64,000 bases of DNA from Capitulum mitella (lineage: Eukaryota > Arthropoda > Thecostraca > Pollicipedomorpha > Pollicipedidae), in assembly GCA_030062745.1 (NCBI GenBank), contig CP099839.1, positions 20,469,324 through 20,533,323 of the forward strand, written 5' to 3'. Shown piece by piece: positions 19,301 through 34,300 of this stretch (position 1 is the stretch's first letter; each line of letters opens with the position of its first letter). The notes below the pieces were generated by a model. The model ran no database searches. It was not told the origin of the DNA and was given only the letters and a program-made list of their open reading frames with translations. The translations under genes were made by a program, and so were the position numbers.

Positions 19301-22300
19301 CAAGAAAAATGCACATATCATTCAAGTTATTACGTCATAAGGTTTACTTAAGGTCGTCGCGACCAACTATATTTGCCCCGAAATGTTTCTGCTCAGGTAG
19401 TCGTACAGCAAATTTCAGGTCGCTTTTGTGTTCGGAAGCAATACCAAACCAACCAAGAGGGTGGCGTGTACACAGTACTCATGGGTTCGTGACCACGTCA
19501 AGTAAACATGTCGATAGCCGTGTAGCGGGGATTTTCACAACTTGAAAGCGTTCAAGATTTCCAGTGTTTTACGCCTACAGCAAGAAAAATCCCCCTGCAT
19601 GGAAAACCATAAAACCCATGGGATCACACGCACTCAACATCATCAAAGTACGTCCGTATCTGATTTTTTTCCCACAGAGATATTCGATTTCCCGACTCAC
19701 CACGTAAAATACTCCCGGTATACCGTACGACCACGTAGCCCACTGACTAGGCAATGTTCATCAGATTTCTCGGGGAGTACCACGGAAGGGTGCCCCACTT
19801 ATGTTGTGCAGCATCTGGCTGGTCGGGTGCTGTCTCCCGGCATCTGATTCCTTCGTTCAAATAACATGTCAGTCGCGTTTGAGAACTGTTTCGTCCGACT
19901 TGTCCGATCACCACTTACTCCCACATCGTGCTCGGCAGCAAAGCCGTTTTAAAACAACCAGTAAACGGCGAAAACGGAGATGCTGGCTTACGCCATTCCT
20001 ACGCCTCATGTCCCGAGTAAGTCATGCAGTAAATTCTCCAACGTCACCCTGCCTACCCACCTCATGTGGTCTTGAAAGCATTCTTCCAATTCACGAACAT
20101 AAAAACTATACACTTTCAAATGTTTCCATATCACAGGCTGTTCTTAGTCCTGGTTACACCGCTTCCGACTAAGTTCAGTATCCTTTAGTCATGCCACCCT
20201 GAATCGCGGGATATCTCGCTGTTATGTTGCTTCTCAAAATTTTATTGTTTGGAAGCCAGATGGGAACGCAGAACAATTTAGCATCACACTTCTCTTCCAA
20301 CAGCGATGTTTCCCTATAGAAGTTGTTCACTAGGCTCGGTTATTCACTTTTTTCGCAAAAGGATTTTATTTCTTCTGTTGGCAAATTCACAGAACTTCTG
20401 CTGCTTAAAATCCTTGCCTGGGCACGTAACACAACGCCCAACACGGGCATCAGCGGCGCTCACCTGAGCTGCCAACCGCTGCTGCCGGGCGGCGGCAGGG
20501 CGACACCACGAAGCCGTGCGGCCAGCCGGTCGGCCGGCACAGGACCGTGCACCAGCAGCCGCGCGGAGCCGGCCGCCAAGTCCGACAGGCACTCGGCCGC
20601 GCACTCATCGCCCGCCAGCACGTGCCGACTGCGACCGCAACAGCACCGGTCAGCGCTTATCAGCCGCACAGCCCAACTCAACGCCCGCCATACATGAAAA
20701 CAGTGCCACGACTAGCCGCCAACAACTGCAGAAACAAGGTCAGTCACTGAACTACTCCTATAGTACTGCTCTCTACTCCACTGCTGAACACTCAACACTC
20801 TACTGAGCTACTCCACAGAACAGCCCCTATAGTGCCATTCTACCAATCACAACACCCTAGCCACGGGCAGAATTTCGCGAAACCACTTGAGTAAAACATT
20901 ACACCTCTTCCCCCCCCCCCAAAAAGAACAATGTTACAATCATCGTTTGACAGCGAAGCCATTCACAACAGAAGTCATCCAAGTAGGCCAAACGTCCGCA
21001 GTAACACCTGCCGTGGAATGGGGAAGCCAAGACCACGACGGTGTTGCTGCGTGACGGAGGGCCAGCCAGCAGGTGACTGGAGGCGGAGCGGACCTGAGGC
21101 CAGGGCGCCGAGGGTTGACTACGTCCACACAGATGGCGCAGACATCTGCCGGCGAGGCGGCCGCCGCCGGCGTCGCCTTCAGGGCGTAGAGCGCGCCCAG
21201 TGGCCGCTGACCACATCCCAGTACCAGGTCACAGGCGAACAGCCTGGCGGACACCGCACAGTCAGCACCGTAAAGAGGCTGCCCACACCTTATCACTGGC
21301 GGACACCCTCCAGCCAGCACCGTACATAGGCTCCTCACACCCCACCACTGGCGGACACCGTCCAGCCAGCACCGCACACAGGCTCCGCGCACCTCACCAC
21401 TGGAGCACACCTTCCAGCCAGCATCGTACACAGGCTGCTCACACCTCACCACTGGAGTGCACCCTCTAGCCGGCACCGTACACAGGCTGCTCACACCTCA
21501 CGACTGGCGGACACCGTCCAGCCGACCGGCATCTCTAACCTCAGAGCAGTACGGAACAACAGCCCTATGACGAGGAGTAACATCCATTTGCGACAGACAA
21601 GGCAGGGAGCCAGTGTCGGAGTCGTTACGGCGGACAACTGACCTGAACAGGGACCCGGTGTCGGAGTCGTTGGAGACGCGGAGACAGCCGCCGCCGCTGA
21701 AGCCGTCCGCCATGGTGTGGTGGACCTGCCAGCCGGCCTGGCGACACCAGTCGCCCGCCGCGCAGACCGCCAGGATGCGGTACTGTTCAGCGGTCCACGT
21801 GTCCGACCTGGCACACGCAGACAGACGCGCAGGGGAACCATCAGTCACCACACGTACACCCACGTCTGGTACCACAACACTTCAGACTGAGCGGAAACCA
21901 GCGTCGGCATAACTCCAGCTACCAACAACAATGGCAGGAAGACAAAAGGAAAATGCCTCTGAAGCCAGCATCCTGCAAGAGTATATCCTGCATCAAGCAC
22001 ACAATGATGTACGCGGCTACGTCGCTCACGAAACTGTTAGATAGTACGACATGATCTACACATTATGTCTACCTGCCCCATGCCAACGTGCCCTCTGAAG
22101 ATGACGTTTAACCTTCATTTACACACGTTTAAAATTATCTTTTCCTCGCCTGAGGCCTTCGAAGATGCCTCCCGATGTATCGCACTGAAATGTCCCACAC
22201 CTCTGAGCAGCCAATCAACCGGCCTTCAGTACAAATGTCAGGTCTGATTCAAATCAGTCACTGACGTTCGAATACTTCAAATTGTAATACTTCCCAACGT

Positions 22301-25300
22301 GAATATCTGCATCGTACCTTACCCAAAATGGACTAACAGTTGTCTTCTCTCAGTTATTACTAAACAGCTTTCTTCCTTTGCGTTGGGAAAACATTTTTCA
22401 AAAACTGGGTAACGATCTGGATTCTCGAGTTCATTTCGCCTCACTCAGAGCAGACTCCTCACAGACTCTGATCCGAAAATAATGAACGTGGTAAAACTTT
22501 CAGATCAAATAGAGCAAAAAAACAAGCCAGCGGTCTGGAAAACTGCATAATCAAGGTTCCACCGTCACAATTTTAAAACTAGCGATGAGGTAAGCCCCAT
22601 ACAATTTCACGCGCTTCACTGGTTCATTGCCTGCCAATCTACTTAATCTGGAATACCAGTTCTCGAAGATGTAAAATGAAGACGTCATTTCTTTTGGAGG
22701 ACGGGGAAAAATTGGTAGGGATTTCTTGGAAGCTCATCACATGTAAAAAGAGAATTTACCAAACACAAAAAAACTTTTCCTAATAAAACATTGCAGAATA
22801 TTGCCGCCTGGCACTTACATCAAACATATAACATTACTGATTTGAACACACATGTCCGGAGCATGCCACAACACACTACAATGTAACTGATGTCAACATC
22901 AAACCTAGAATTCCCAAATGTTTTGTGATGATCTCTAAACTTTGACATTATGATGACGGCATTTCGCAGATAGTCACTTCACCTTAAGCGATGACTTTGG
23001 AAACATGTTCGCCGACTTTGGAAACATGTTCGCCACAATCCGATGAAAATAAAAACTGGCATTCGAAAGAAACTGTGACGATGTTTTTTTCGAAACAGTG
23101 TTTCGTATGTTGTTCGGTGTTGCAAAGTTGGTCCTGGGTAGTTTTCTTGCACGATTGCTGCTATCTTTCCGAGTCTCTTGGGACCCTGAGGCGTCTCGGT
23201 GGAGTCTGACCCCGCCAGGGTGCCGGAGGGTTCCATTTGACGCTCCGGCTGACCCATACGGAGTCATCAGCTTGCAATATTGCGCAAGACATGGGTAACG
23301 GAATAATACAGCCGCCTGAGCGTGTTCGAGGCCCTGTCAGTGTGACTCGTTCACCTGACAGTACTGCGTCCGCTAGACGCAGCTGTTGCCGCGCCCACTG
23401 CCGTTTAAGAGCAGCCGCCGCCTGCTGTGAAGGGGTGACGTTTTTGTACCTGCTCCTGCAGATGGCCAGTGCGTGCCGTCAGAAAACCAAAAATCTACTT
23501 TTTGAGACTGGCGAATTCCAATCAATCATGTACATAACTGGAATATTATCGGGAAGGATTTCGGCCCAAGAGCGGTGAGTGGGAGAAATCTGAGTGGCAG
23601 AATGGACTGACGGATGGGTTCTTCTGCCCTCCGCAGACGTCTGGTCACTCGGGGTTTCCAAAACAGTTACGGGTAAATGTGCCTTACCACGAAGTGAGTG
23701 TAATATTTTGGGCGGTAACGGTTCATCCCATTGTTGCGTTGAATTTATTTACTTCTGAGGCCCGCTGCCATTGTTAATCCTCGCTTGGCACCCATCCATT
23801 ACCGCTGGGTCCTAGCCCATTTCCTCCTGGCCCTATGCCAGCACATTCGAGATCCCGTCCATCCTTTATCCTCTAACAAGCCTCTGATCGACCCCCCTTT
23901 CCCTCTAACGGAGCGGAGTTAGCAAATGTAGCAGACCACTCCAAAGCAGCGTGCGTGCACTGCTCAGCAATTTAGAAATAACCCAACCTAACGTATTCTG
24001 AATCTGTGGATTACACTGTCCGTACCGCAACCAGACTCCCTATCCCTAGTCCTGGAGTAGCTGGAACGCTTTTGGGCCGGGCCTTGGTTCTGGTGAAACC
24101 AGGCGGCGAAGCTTCTCAATCGGCACCGATGACAAAGGGTTTCCTCTGACTGGCCCAAGTCCCAATTTCATGGGTTTATGACGTTATCACCACCTGACCA
24201 GTACCGGAGCCTCTTTTCCTCGGTTCAGACAACGACCTTTCCTTGGAGCCCTTTCATCCCACCTCTCCTCGCGAGCAGAGGCCCCCGTTCCTGACTGGGT
24301 CCTGGGGCCCCCGCCGGGCGTCGCAATTCCTTCACCTCCCACTGCTCTGATTCCGACCCATCTGAAAAGGGCGATTCTGTTTCTATCTGCAAATAATTTG
24401 CCAGTCTCAGAACCTTGGTTTTTGGTTGCTGACGGCACGCACTGACCATCTGCAGGAACAGGTACACGAACGTCCCCCGTTCACGGCAGGCGGCGACTGT
24501 TCTTAAACGGGAGTGGGCGCGGTACTGTCGGGTGAACGAGTCACACTGACAGGGCCACGAACACGCTCAGACGGCTGTATTATTCCGTTGCCCATGCTAC
24601 GCATTGTTGCAAGTGTTGCGCGATATTGCAAGGCCGACGACGCCGTATGGGCCAGCCGGCACGTCGAACGAAACCCGCCGGCGCAGTGACGGGGTCAAAC
24701 TCCACCAAGACGCCTCAGAGTCCCAGGGGATTCGGAATGGTAGCAGTAGCCGCAGTCGTGCAGAAAAATCACCCACGATCAAGGCTGCATACATCAAGGC
24801 AAACCCTTCGTTCAAAACCCCTGTGGCGGAAACTTTCGCCCAACCGCCTGGTGGCAGCCCTCCACAAACGTTCCAGCCGACACGCACCAACGCAGGAGGG
24901 TCCGACTTTGCGGCGTCAGCTGGGCAGCGGTCAGTAACGTGAAGGCCGACTGCACAGGCCGGCCGTCGGCGTCGGTGAGCTCCAGCTCCGGCGGCGGCTG
25001 GCGCTGCTGGTGGCTGGGCTGCAGACCCTGGGCCGACAGTCGGTGCCATGGCCTGTCGCTCGTCACCTGTCCGAGCCGCACGCCGTCAGCTCCGTGACGG
25101 AAGCAGACACTTCTCACAGATCTGCCACCGGCCTCACAGATCAAGGCCCGTCAATCGTCAGCTGCCCGAACCACACTGTCAATTCTGTAACGATACCAGA
25201 CACATCTAACAGACCTGCTCGACACTGACAAAGGACGCATCTCCCCCAAACTAGCAGAACAATGACGAGTGACAACAGACGCCTCCCGCGGACCAGCTCA

Positions 25301-28300
25301 ACGATGAAAACAGGCGGATCCCCAATAGATCGGCCCTGCAATGAAAACAGACAGACCTGCCAACGGACGAGTTCAATCATGAAAACTGACGCATTTCCGT
25401 ATCGATTAGCTTAACAACGAAAACAGGCGCATACCTTGCGGATCAGCTCAAAAAGTCAAACGCTTCATGCGAAGAGGTCCCAAATGATGCACACTAACTT
25501 AACGTATTGGCAACCATGCCCATAACATGGACAGCGCATACATCCACGACTACAAGACGACTGGGCTCCCACAAAATGTGCAGTTTTTGAGAAAGTTGGC
25601 AGTGTGGGATTTGTAGTCCAGGTTCCCAGCTGACACTTGAAAACGACGAGCTGGACAAAATTAAATTAAGTCCCGAAATTCCTTGGAATAGACTTACAAT
25701 GTGTGCGATAGGGGTTTTAGGGCGTTCCGACTTAACGCGGCCATATGGTTAGAATGGTCTTCCTTAAAACCGAAAACTTATTTCTAGTCCGCTTACATTA
25801 GATGCTCTCGATAATCTCCTGCTCTCACAATGATGCTGCAAACATGACGATGTTTTTTGACCTATGGAGACACGTATTTCTTTTATGAGACTCTGCAAGT
25901 GGTCTGTCCCGGCAACTGACCGCCTTTGCCCAGCATTTGCCTTGCATTTGCCCCAAACGTATGTCTAGGAACCGTGTGTTTTGCATACATAAAAGAAAGT
26001 ATGAAATTTTGAGGTATCGAATGAAAAACTGAATAAATATACAAAATCTGAACACACAGACAAAAAAGTCTTATTTCATATTCATGGTACTTTGAGATTT
26101 TGGCACGCAGAGCCATCTCGTGGATGCAATTTTACTTAATGCCCCATTTACTGCCATTTCGGGTCACCACCACTAAATTAAAACCGAAAAACGCTGTAAA
26201 ACGTCATTTCTCCTTCGTCACTGTCGCATGTGGTACGTACCACGCGTAGCAGCACCAGCCGGACACCGCGCGATTAGCCGCTCAGTCATCGACAAGACAA
26301 TGAACATCTGAGCAGACCTGATATGACGTGACAAAGTAAACGTGTCGGAACCCAGGCGAGGTTTTGCGCTGCTCGTGTTGCTCGTTAGGCATATTTGACC
26401 AATGACGTAAGATTTAACCCTGCAGCACGTACCACGCAGCGACCAGTAGCCGAAGCGTGACGAAAGTTAACAATGCATCTGTCCACCACGAAACCTCAAA
26501 AACGGAGCGATGCACGTGATACTCTGTCCCCGGTTAGAGCGCAACGTAGACGAAGATTTCAGAACAGACTGACGGAAGGTAAAAACACACCAATAAACAG
26601 ACGCAAATTCCTTCGACAGTACACAGAATTCAAAGTAACTGCCGTTTACTTAGTCACGTGTGATTTCCAAGCCCTTTTATCAACCTCGTAGGGTACCCTT
26701 CTACATGACCGTCAAAAGCTACGGAGAACACGAATTTTTTATCGTTGTAGAAGAGCAAGAGCCGGTCAACGCGCGGATCAGTAGCATATCTCTGACAGGG
26801 CTGACACCCCAAAGACCATCCCAGTGACCCACCTGTCCGGAAGCGTATCGCCTGTGGCCGCGTCCCTGGCAGAAGTTTGTGTGGAGAGGCAGCGCAGACG
26901 GCCCGCGGGCGCCCAGAAGAGCTGACAGCCGTGACCAGAGCACGTCCTCTGCCGCCGAGAAACGGGCGGCGCCCAGCCTCTGGTGGGTCCAGCCGGGGGC
27001 GAACAGCGCCGACGACAGGCCCAGCCAGCGGGCCTCGGCCACCGGCTGACGACACAGCCGCACGGCGTCACCGGCTGACGACACGGCCGCACAGCGTCAC
27101 CGGCTGACGACACAGCCGCACAGCGTCGCCGGCTGACGACACAGCCGCACAGCGTCACCGGCTGACGACACGGCCGCACAGCGTCACCGGCTGACGACAC
27201 GGCCACACAGCGTCACCGGCTGACGACACGGCCACACAGCGTCGCCGGCTGGCGACCGTCATCGGCTGACAACACAATGTCACCGGTTGACAATAAGGCC
27301 GCACAGCGCCACCGGCTGGCGGCAGTCATCGGCTGACAACACAATGTCACCGGTTGACAATAAAACCGCACAGCGCCACCAGCTGGCGACACAGCCGCAC
27401 AGCGCCACCGGCTGGCGACACAGCCGCACAGCGTCACCGGCTGACGACACAGCCGCACAGCGCCACCGGCTGGCGACCGTCATCGGCTGACAACGCAATG
27501 TCACCGGTTGACAATAAAACCGCACAGCGCCATCGGCTGATGACATGGCCACACAGCGCAACCGGCTGACGACACCACACAGCGTCACCGGCTAACGACA
27601 CCTCACAGTGTCATCAGCTGACAAGACCAAAAGTGGAATAGCAATGTGTCAACTAACAGGACGCTTCACTATGAACAAAGCTCTCCGAGAACAATGATTG
27701 GGGGCCTTCTCCCGTCCCGACCCACCGGTTATCGGGGCATTTCCTCTCAAATGGACCCAGTCACCCCCTAAAACATCGACGATTACGGGTTATGACGTTT
27801 CGTTACGTCTGAGCTACAACAGTCACTTTGGAGCAACTTGCCTGACCCAATCGGTAACGGTTATTTCAATCATGACAAGAAGAACCATATGCTCGGGTTG
27901 TCTTGGGTCCATTTTCTCCTGAACCCCTCACAAACCCAAACGTCGGGAAGGTCGCCCAGCAGAGATGCTGCTTTCCCAAAACTATCGGTTGCCTAGACGT
28001 CAACGTACAGTAAGTGCAGCAAATCTCTACAAAGCTCTGAGGAAACACGAAATCTGGGTCCAAAAACTGCACCTCGGTTAACCTGATCAACGTCATTCAC
28101 TTGCTCTCCGCAGAATTCACGAGGAGCACAGTACAAAGGGACCGAACGTGGGATCTGGAGAACAATTTTTCGATCTCCGGTTTTGTTTGCTTGAACTATT
28201 TAGGGCGTTTACATTTGACATTTTGTCGTCGTTTTATTTCCGGTGTTGCACTGCATCTTATAGAAGAACAGGCACTTACCACAACGTACGGTCAATTCTG

Positions 28301-31300
28301 AGTGACGTCTGAGGCTTCGAAATCCATCGACCAGGACTACGGTGCGTGCTCCCTCGTCTAAGCGCCACACAAACCGACGATCACGTAGGAACTGCAGCTG
28401 TACAGCACGATCCAGGACCGTGCTACACGCTTCTTGCGAATAAACCGTGGATTCTAAAATCGTGAACACTTTCCGCAAGGTGACTCGAATTATTTGGCAC
28501 CTGACATAACGGACGATGGGGTATAGCTGTCTTTTTCTTCCGGAAGGTAGAATGACCGCAGATTTTTGAAACGTTCACACCATGATTAATCGCAGCCAAG
28601 CCAAATCAGAATTTCCAATTTCGCTGCCCAAAGTTATCCCAAAGTGCCCAGAGCTGCTCAAAGTTGTCGCCCACGACAGGAGCTGCTGGTCTTATTGGTT
28701 TCGGTCGTTCTTCTTAGAGACGCGTTTAAGGAGAAGCATAACACGGCCGGTTTCGGCTGACTACAGCCTGCTGACTGATGCGGTCCGAAGAGGGGCCCTG
28801 GATTTTGTCGCTTCCCGCTGCAGGCCACACAAGGACTAGCAACGACACTCTACAACGTCGACGGAAAGCAAGAACAATGATCACTTTTAAAGAAAGTGAA
28901 CACACATCGGTTTGTCATGAGCGACGCAGACGGACGTGCAGCAGTCTCTCGGGCATTCTGGGCCAGGGTTCGGCCAGAGCGGGCTGCAGTCCGTCTCTCG
29001 GACGCCGAGCAACGACTCACCCGCACCACGTTGAAGCCGCCCCCGCCCATGCAGCCACGGCCAAACACGTCGACGCCGACATACACGTCATTGGGACGGT
29101 CCGCGGCCCGCAGCCGTGACCGCACCAACCCGCTCGGACTCCAGCCGTAGTTGAGAAAAATCCCGTCACAGAGATGGAAGTAGCATCTGGACAGATCGGT
29201 GAACGGTTTGCCACAGGACGCAGTAACAAACAACACGGACGGACGAAAACGTTTTTGGAAGGGTACGAAACGATGCCCCCGGTGCAGCCACCTAAAGGAA
29301 AGACCCACTTGTAAACGACAAAAACTTTTTTGTTAAATATGACAAGTTGTTCGCAGTTCTACTATTTCACCTACACCTACTACAAGCACAAGCAAAGTCG
29401 AGACCTTTGGACAACAACGACATCTTAGAGAAATAGCGGTCATTGCAAAGATTATGCGCAGTCATGTCCCTGGATTCCGATGGGATGCAAGTTAGCCTCG
29501 CTTTGCGTCCGATTCGAAGTTCGCTAGGGCAAGTCGCCATTCGTCGCCTCGGCACCGCTTTGCTCCGAAAGGACAACCTTTCCTAGATGAAGCACAGAAG
29601 TCCAGGTCAGCGAAGGGTTCAGTATAAAACGGGGATAACCTGCATTCCACTGGGATCCTGGCACATGTGCAGTCCTGCCAGCGACGCATGATTTTATTCC
29701 ATTTGGCGACCATCCTTCCATACTACGCCATGGGCGTTTCGTTACAAACCGTCATTTCAACCTCCCTCTGAAAATAACCCACGGCCCAACATGCATTGAG
29801 TGCCGAACACAAGCCAATGATGGAAACGCCATTCAGCGATTAAAAGAAACATTATGAGCAGGAGAGCATACGGCTCTACGCGGAGTTCGCCCAGATTTTA
29901 CAGACCACGTAAAATGCGAATGCAATAAGCTCGTGGCGACTACAGGCCCTGCGGTCACACAGCTGGTGCTACTCACTCATTTTCATCGTTGAGTTCGTCT
30001 TGCCAGTGCAGAGTGCCACCTTTAGTGACCGAGTCGTACCAGATCACCCGGGAGTGAGGAACGGCCTCATGCATGCGCATGGTCAGCTGTGCAACCAGGT
30101 ACCGCAGAGCAGCCAGCTGAAGGCAGCGTCATAACTGCGGTCACGAGTCGGAACGCACGAGGACAAGACCGGAAAAGGACGACTCCACCGTCACTCCCGC
30201 GTAACGCGCGCACATCTCCGCCACGACGTGACCTCGCGCCGACACCGCGCTGCTCCACAGCAGCCGTCAACCCCCCACCTGCGCGGGCTCGACCTCGTTC
30301 TCAATGTTGAGCAGCCAGCCGTCCAGGCCGTAGTGGAGACTCATCGCCAGCAGCCGGTCGACGGCCGCGTCCACGGTGGCCGGCGAGTGCAGCAGCCGGC
30401 GGCACGTGTCTCGTCCGGCCGCCGACTCCGTGATGATGGTTCCTGGGGCCCCAGGCGACGGCCTCAGGAGGCTGGTTCGCTCTGGGCAACTGACTTCACA
30501 TCCGACGGACAGGCAGCACCCGCACCAGCCAGGTATCCCCCCAGATCAGAGGGCAAACAGCACAAAACCGGCACAGGCTCTCTGTGTCACGTACCGTAGA
30601 TGGGCACGCCGTGGGTGTGGGCTGCGTCCACCCAGCCACACGGTGGTACGGTAACAAAGTGGTGACTGAAGTAGACAAATTCGTCTATCTGTGGCCAGTG
30701 GTAGAATGTGTATGATGTACAGTCATCATGACCTTCGTGAAATCTGAAACAACACCAGAATCAAATCAGTTAAATTGTCGATGAAGCTGTTTCGAAGTAT
30801 GCCAGAGTAAATGGATGTGACCTTATAAAAAGCTAAGCATTTCACAATTACTTGAGATGCCTTCGTCAATGGGATCAGTGACTGACAAACATAAAAAGGC
30901 GCCGGTCTAAAAATTAAGCGCGAGTGATGGTATGTATTGCATATAAATACGAAGGCCTTTGGATGGAAGAACATTTGCAAGACAAATGTCCAGATAGTGA
31001 TTAAAACGCACACACACAAAAACAAGAACATAGACCAATATAAGGATCAAGAAAGTCAACGAGAAGGTTGGCCAGAATAAAGCATATCGCAATTTAAGAA
31101 CAAAAACAAAACAAAACAAAACAAAAACCATATGGGTTAATATAACTTTGCCCGCATTTCTTATTAACACCAGCTTTCTCCTTAATTTCAATCATCTCTC
31201 GGGCGACTCGTGTGCGCCATTGTGGTTCCACGGCTAGAAACGTGGCCTCAAGATGACTACTGTTTTTGGTGTTGGGCGAAATAGTCACCTAAGGGGCCAA

Positions 31301-34300
31301 GGCGACGATACGCCCTAACTTCAGGTCCGCAGTGTGTTCTTTCTGGCGGACGTTGAGAGTCCTACCAGTTTCATCAACGTAGCCGACGACGCACTGACAA
31401 GACAACTTGCAGACAACGCCCTTTACCTCTTCACGAGGCACAGGATCCTTAGGCTTGACCAACCGATCGCACAAACGACTGGAGCGGCGTGCCACCCGGA
31501 AACTATGCGGCCGGAGATAAAGGGCGCCGTCGTGCGTTTCCTTGCCAATGCGGCTCCAGCTACGCTGGTGAGACTGGTCGGCCTCTCAGCGGCCGCCTAA
31601 AATAACAAGCCCCGGACCTGAAGTTCGGGCGCAACGACACCTCAGCCCCAGCCGACCATTCCGTCTAATGCCGAAAACAGGGAAGTGCTCTTGAGGCAAC
31701 GATTCTAGCCGTTGAACCACAGTGGCGTAGACGAGTCACCCGAGAGGTGACGGAAATCAAGAAGGCTGGCATTAATATGAAATGCGGAAAAGTTTACATC
31801 AGCCCATACGGAAGTTTGTTTTAAAATCGCGATATGCATTTTTCCTGGCCAGCCTTTTCGTTGACTTTTTCATTTCTTACAACGATCTAAGTGGGTGTGT
31901 TTTCACCATTATCTGAACGTCTGTCTGTCAAATTTACCCATTCAAATGACTTCATGTTTATTTCCCTTGCCATCATTTGAGTCAGTAATTTTTATAAGAA
32001 GCGCCATTTCATGTTTCCCAATCACTGATCCCACTGACGAAGGCATCTCAGGTCGAACCGAAATACTCGGGCTCTTCATAAGACCACTAGGTCACGGCAA
32101 TGGCCTCAAAGCGGCCATGTCAAAATACGTCGAAGTTTTCTTAGAAGTACCGTTTCCAAATTTTTGAAAATAAATCAATTCCGTAACGGCCGAAGTGTTC
32201 GCCGTTGTCTTAGCTATCGAAAAAATGAATGGGTTTTGCGTTTAGGCCAATGTGTGACCTCCCAGTCATGAAAATGTCATCAGAAGGCTGAAACTTGCAA
32301 TGGGAGGCATAATAGTCCCACCACACTTTTGTTGGGTCACAGGTCAAAGAGCGATGACACGCAGGCGAAACTCGGTGCACCTCGGGCTGGGAGGGCGTCG
32401 CCTATTTCGGATCATGGCCACCTTAGTTCTCAAGGTCACCGCCAGGAGTTCTCATGTCGTTTTACGGAAATCGCTCCTTGTCGAGAACCACTCGAGCTGG
32501 TCATCAAATCTGGTGTGCAGATAGGTGGGCACATAGACCTTCCTACCACATCATTGTGGTGGCCGCGATAGTTTCCAAAATTCACCACCAGGGTCGCAAC
32601 CGAAATCAGAATTTTCGAATTTTCGAATTTCTCTGACCCAAGGTGACCTTGGCCTACAAACTGGTTTTTCTCATTACGTCAAACGATGTCTGTCAAAAGA
32701 ACGCTGACGTGGTAGATCGTAATAAAGCATTGTTGCCCGTGTAGGCATCACTTATCCCGTATGCATAACTACAATGGCGTTTGACGCCAAAGTTTGATAT
32801 GCATGTTTGACCTAGCTTGACACCTGATCACCTGACCCTTCCCATGCACTTAAATGAGGTCACTGACCCCAAGATTTGTAAAGAAACATGTAACGCGACA
32901 CTGCAATACCAAATTTCCAACAAACAAAATGCACTGTTCGATTTGGTTAAAACCATAACTGACATGACCTTGAGAAAACGGTCAAGGGTCACAACCTCTT
33001 CCATGAAAATTCCGAAAATTATACTCATTGTGTACCAATGTTCAAAACTCAGCTGAAGCACAAATCAGCGCTTTATCTCCAGCCATTAAAAAGTTATTCA
33101 AGAAAAACCGCCGGGGACTCTTAAAACAACCCCCCGCCGGGCGACGGTACTCACGTATATTCCGAAACAACTAAATCGCCGTGAACTAAGATTTTTCATT
33201 TGAACGAACGCTTTGCCATGGCGTTTTGGAATCCAGTCTGCGCTAAGCAGTGCTTGTTGCACGGACTCTGTAACAAAGTTCACTTCATGGCTTTTAAGTT
33301 TCTGTACATCTCTCTATATACTGGACTTTTCTAAAACACGTTTTTTGTTTCCGAGGGCTCTGTACAGCTGCCAAATATCTCCAGCTCTTGTTCTCAGGGT
33401 TTTCACAAAGGGAATCAAGCAGATGTCTGAAACCCCATTAACGCCGCAAGTAGATCAAATGTGGCGCTGTGATACTTGGCGTCTTATGTCAGTAACGCAA
33501 GATGCATTTTTCTGAACCGCAAAACCTTCCTACGTTAATTACCTCAGAATTATTTTATCAGGCACTTTTGGGAATGCAAGCCATTCTTATGTTCAACAAC
33601 TGGCTAATTTTGTTCTCCCGGAATGCTCAGCTTAAAAACGCATATTGATTGGCTTAAAAATGATATCGGGGTCATTCCACGCCAAATCACACATGACTGG
33701 GCACTTTTTGGCCAAACTCCCTTCGGTTCTGATGAACTTTGGTAGGTTCGTAATACCTATGGAAAGACATACATCCATTAATTCCTAGCCCTGAGAGACC
33801 TGCGAGATCAAGATTACAGGCCATGAAAGGTCGCCGATTTTTACAGACATTGCAGGATTTGAATCCCCATAGCTCTGTGGCAGATCGCCAGAGACAAAAG
33901 CGATTAGCGCGATTCGATGCAGAAATGTTCCACCCTTCATAAACGGGTAAATTCTCCATTATCCTCGCAGTGACCTACGACCTGACTGTCAAATTAAGTA
34001 TCTGCAGGTTTGACCACGTTCCGCCCCACTGATCTTCGCCAAAACGTAGAACAACAAATGTCCTGGTATCTGCATTAAGGGTGTCAAAAAACATTTCTGG
34101 GCTAATTCCAACTTCTTTAGATGTCTCAACCTATGTAATGCTCAGTAGCGCTTAAGCAATATGCCCCGAGGCTGTGTGACCAAAGTTGCTGATTTCTTGC
34201 CTCTCGTTCGTCTGATTATGCTACAATTTGGTGTGCACAAGGCCCTCCTTACACATCAAGTTAACCTTGAATTGCTTCACCTAAAAAATCAGGGGTACAA

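Noticed and set aside
27046..27630. Regular spaced repeats resembling a CRISPR array
   Set aside because: Direct tandem units without unique spacers, in a eukaryotic intron; a minisatellite.
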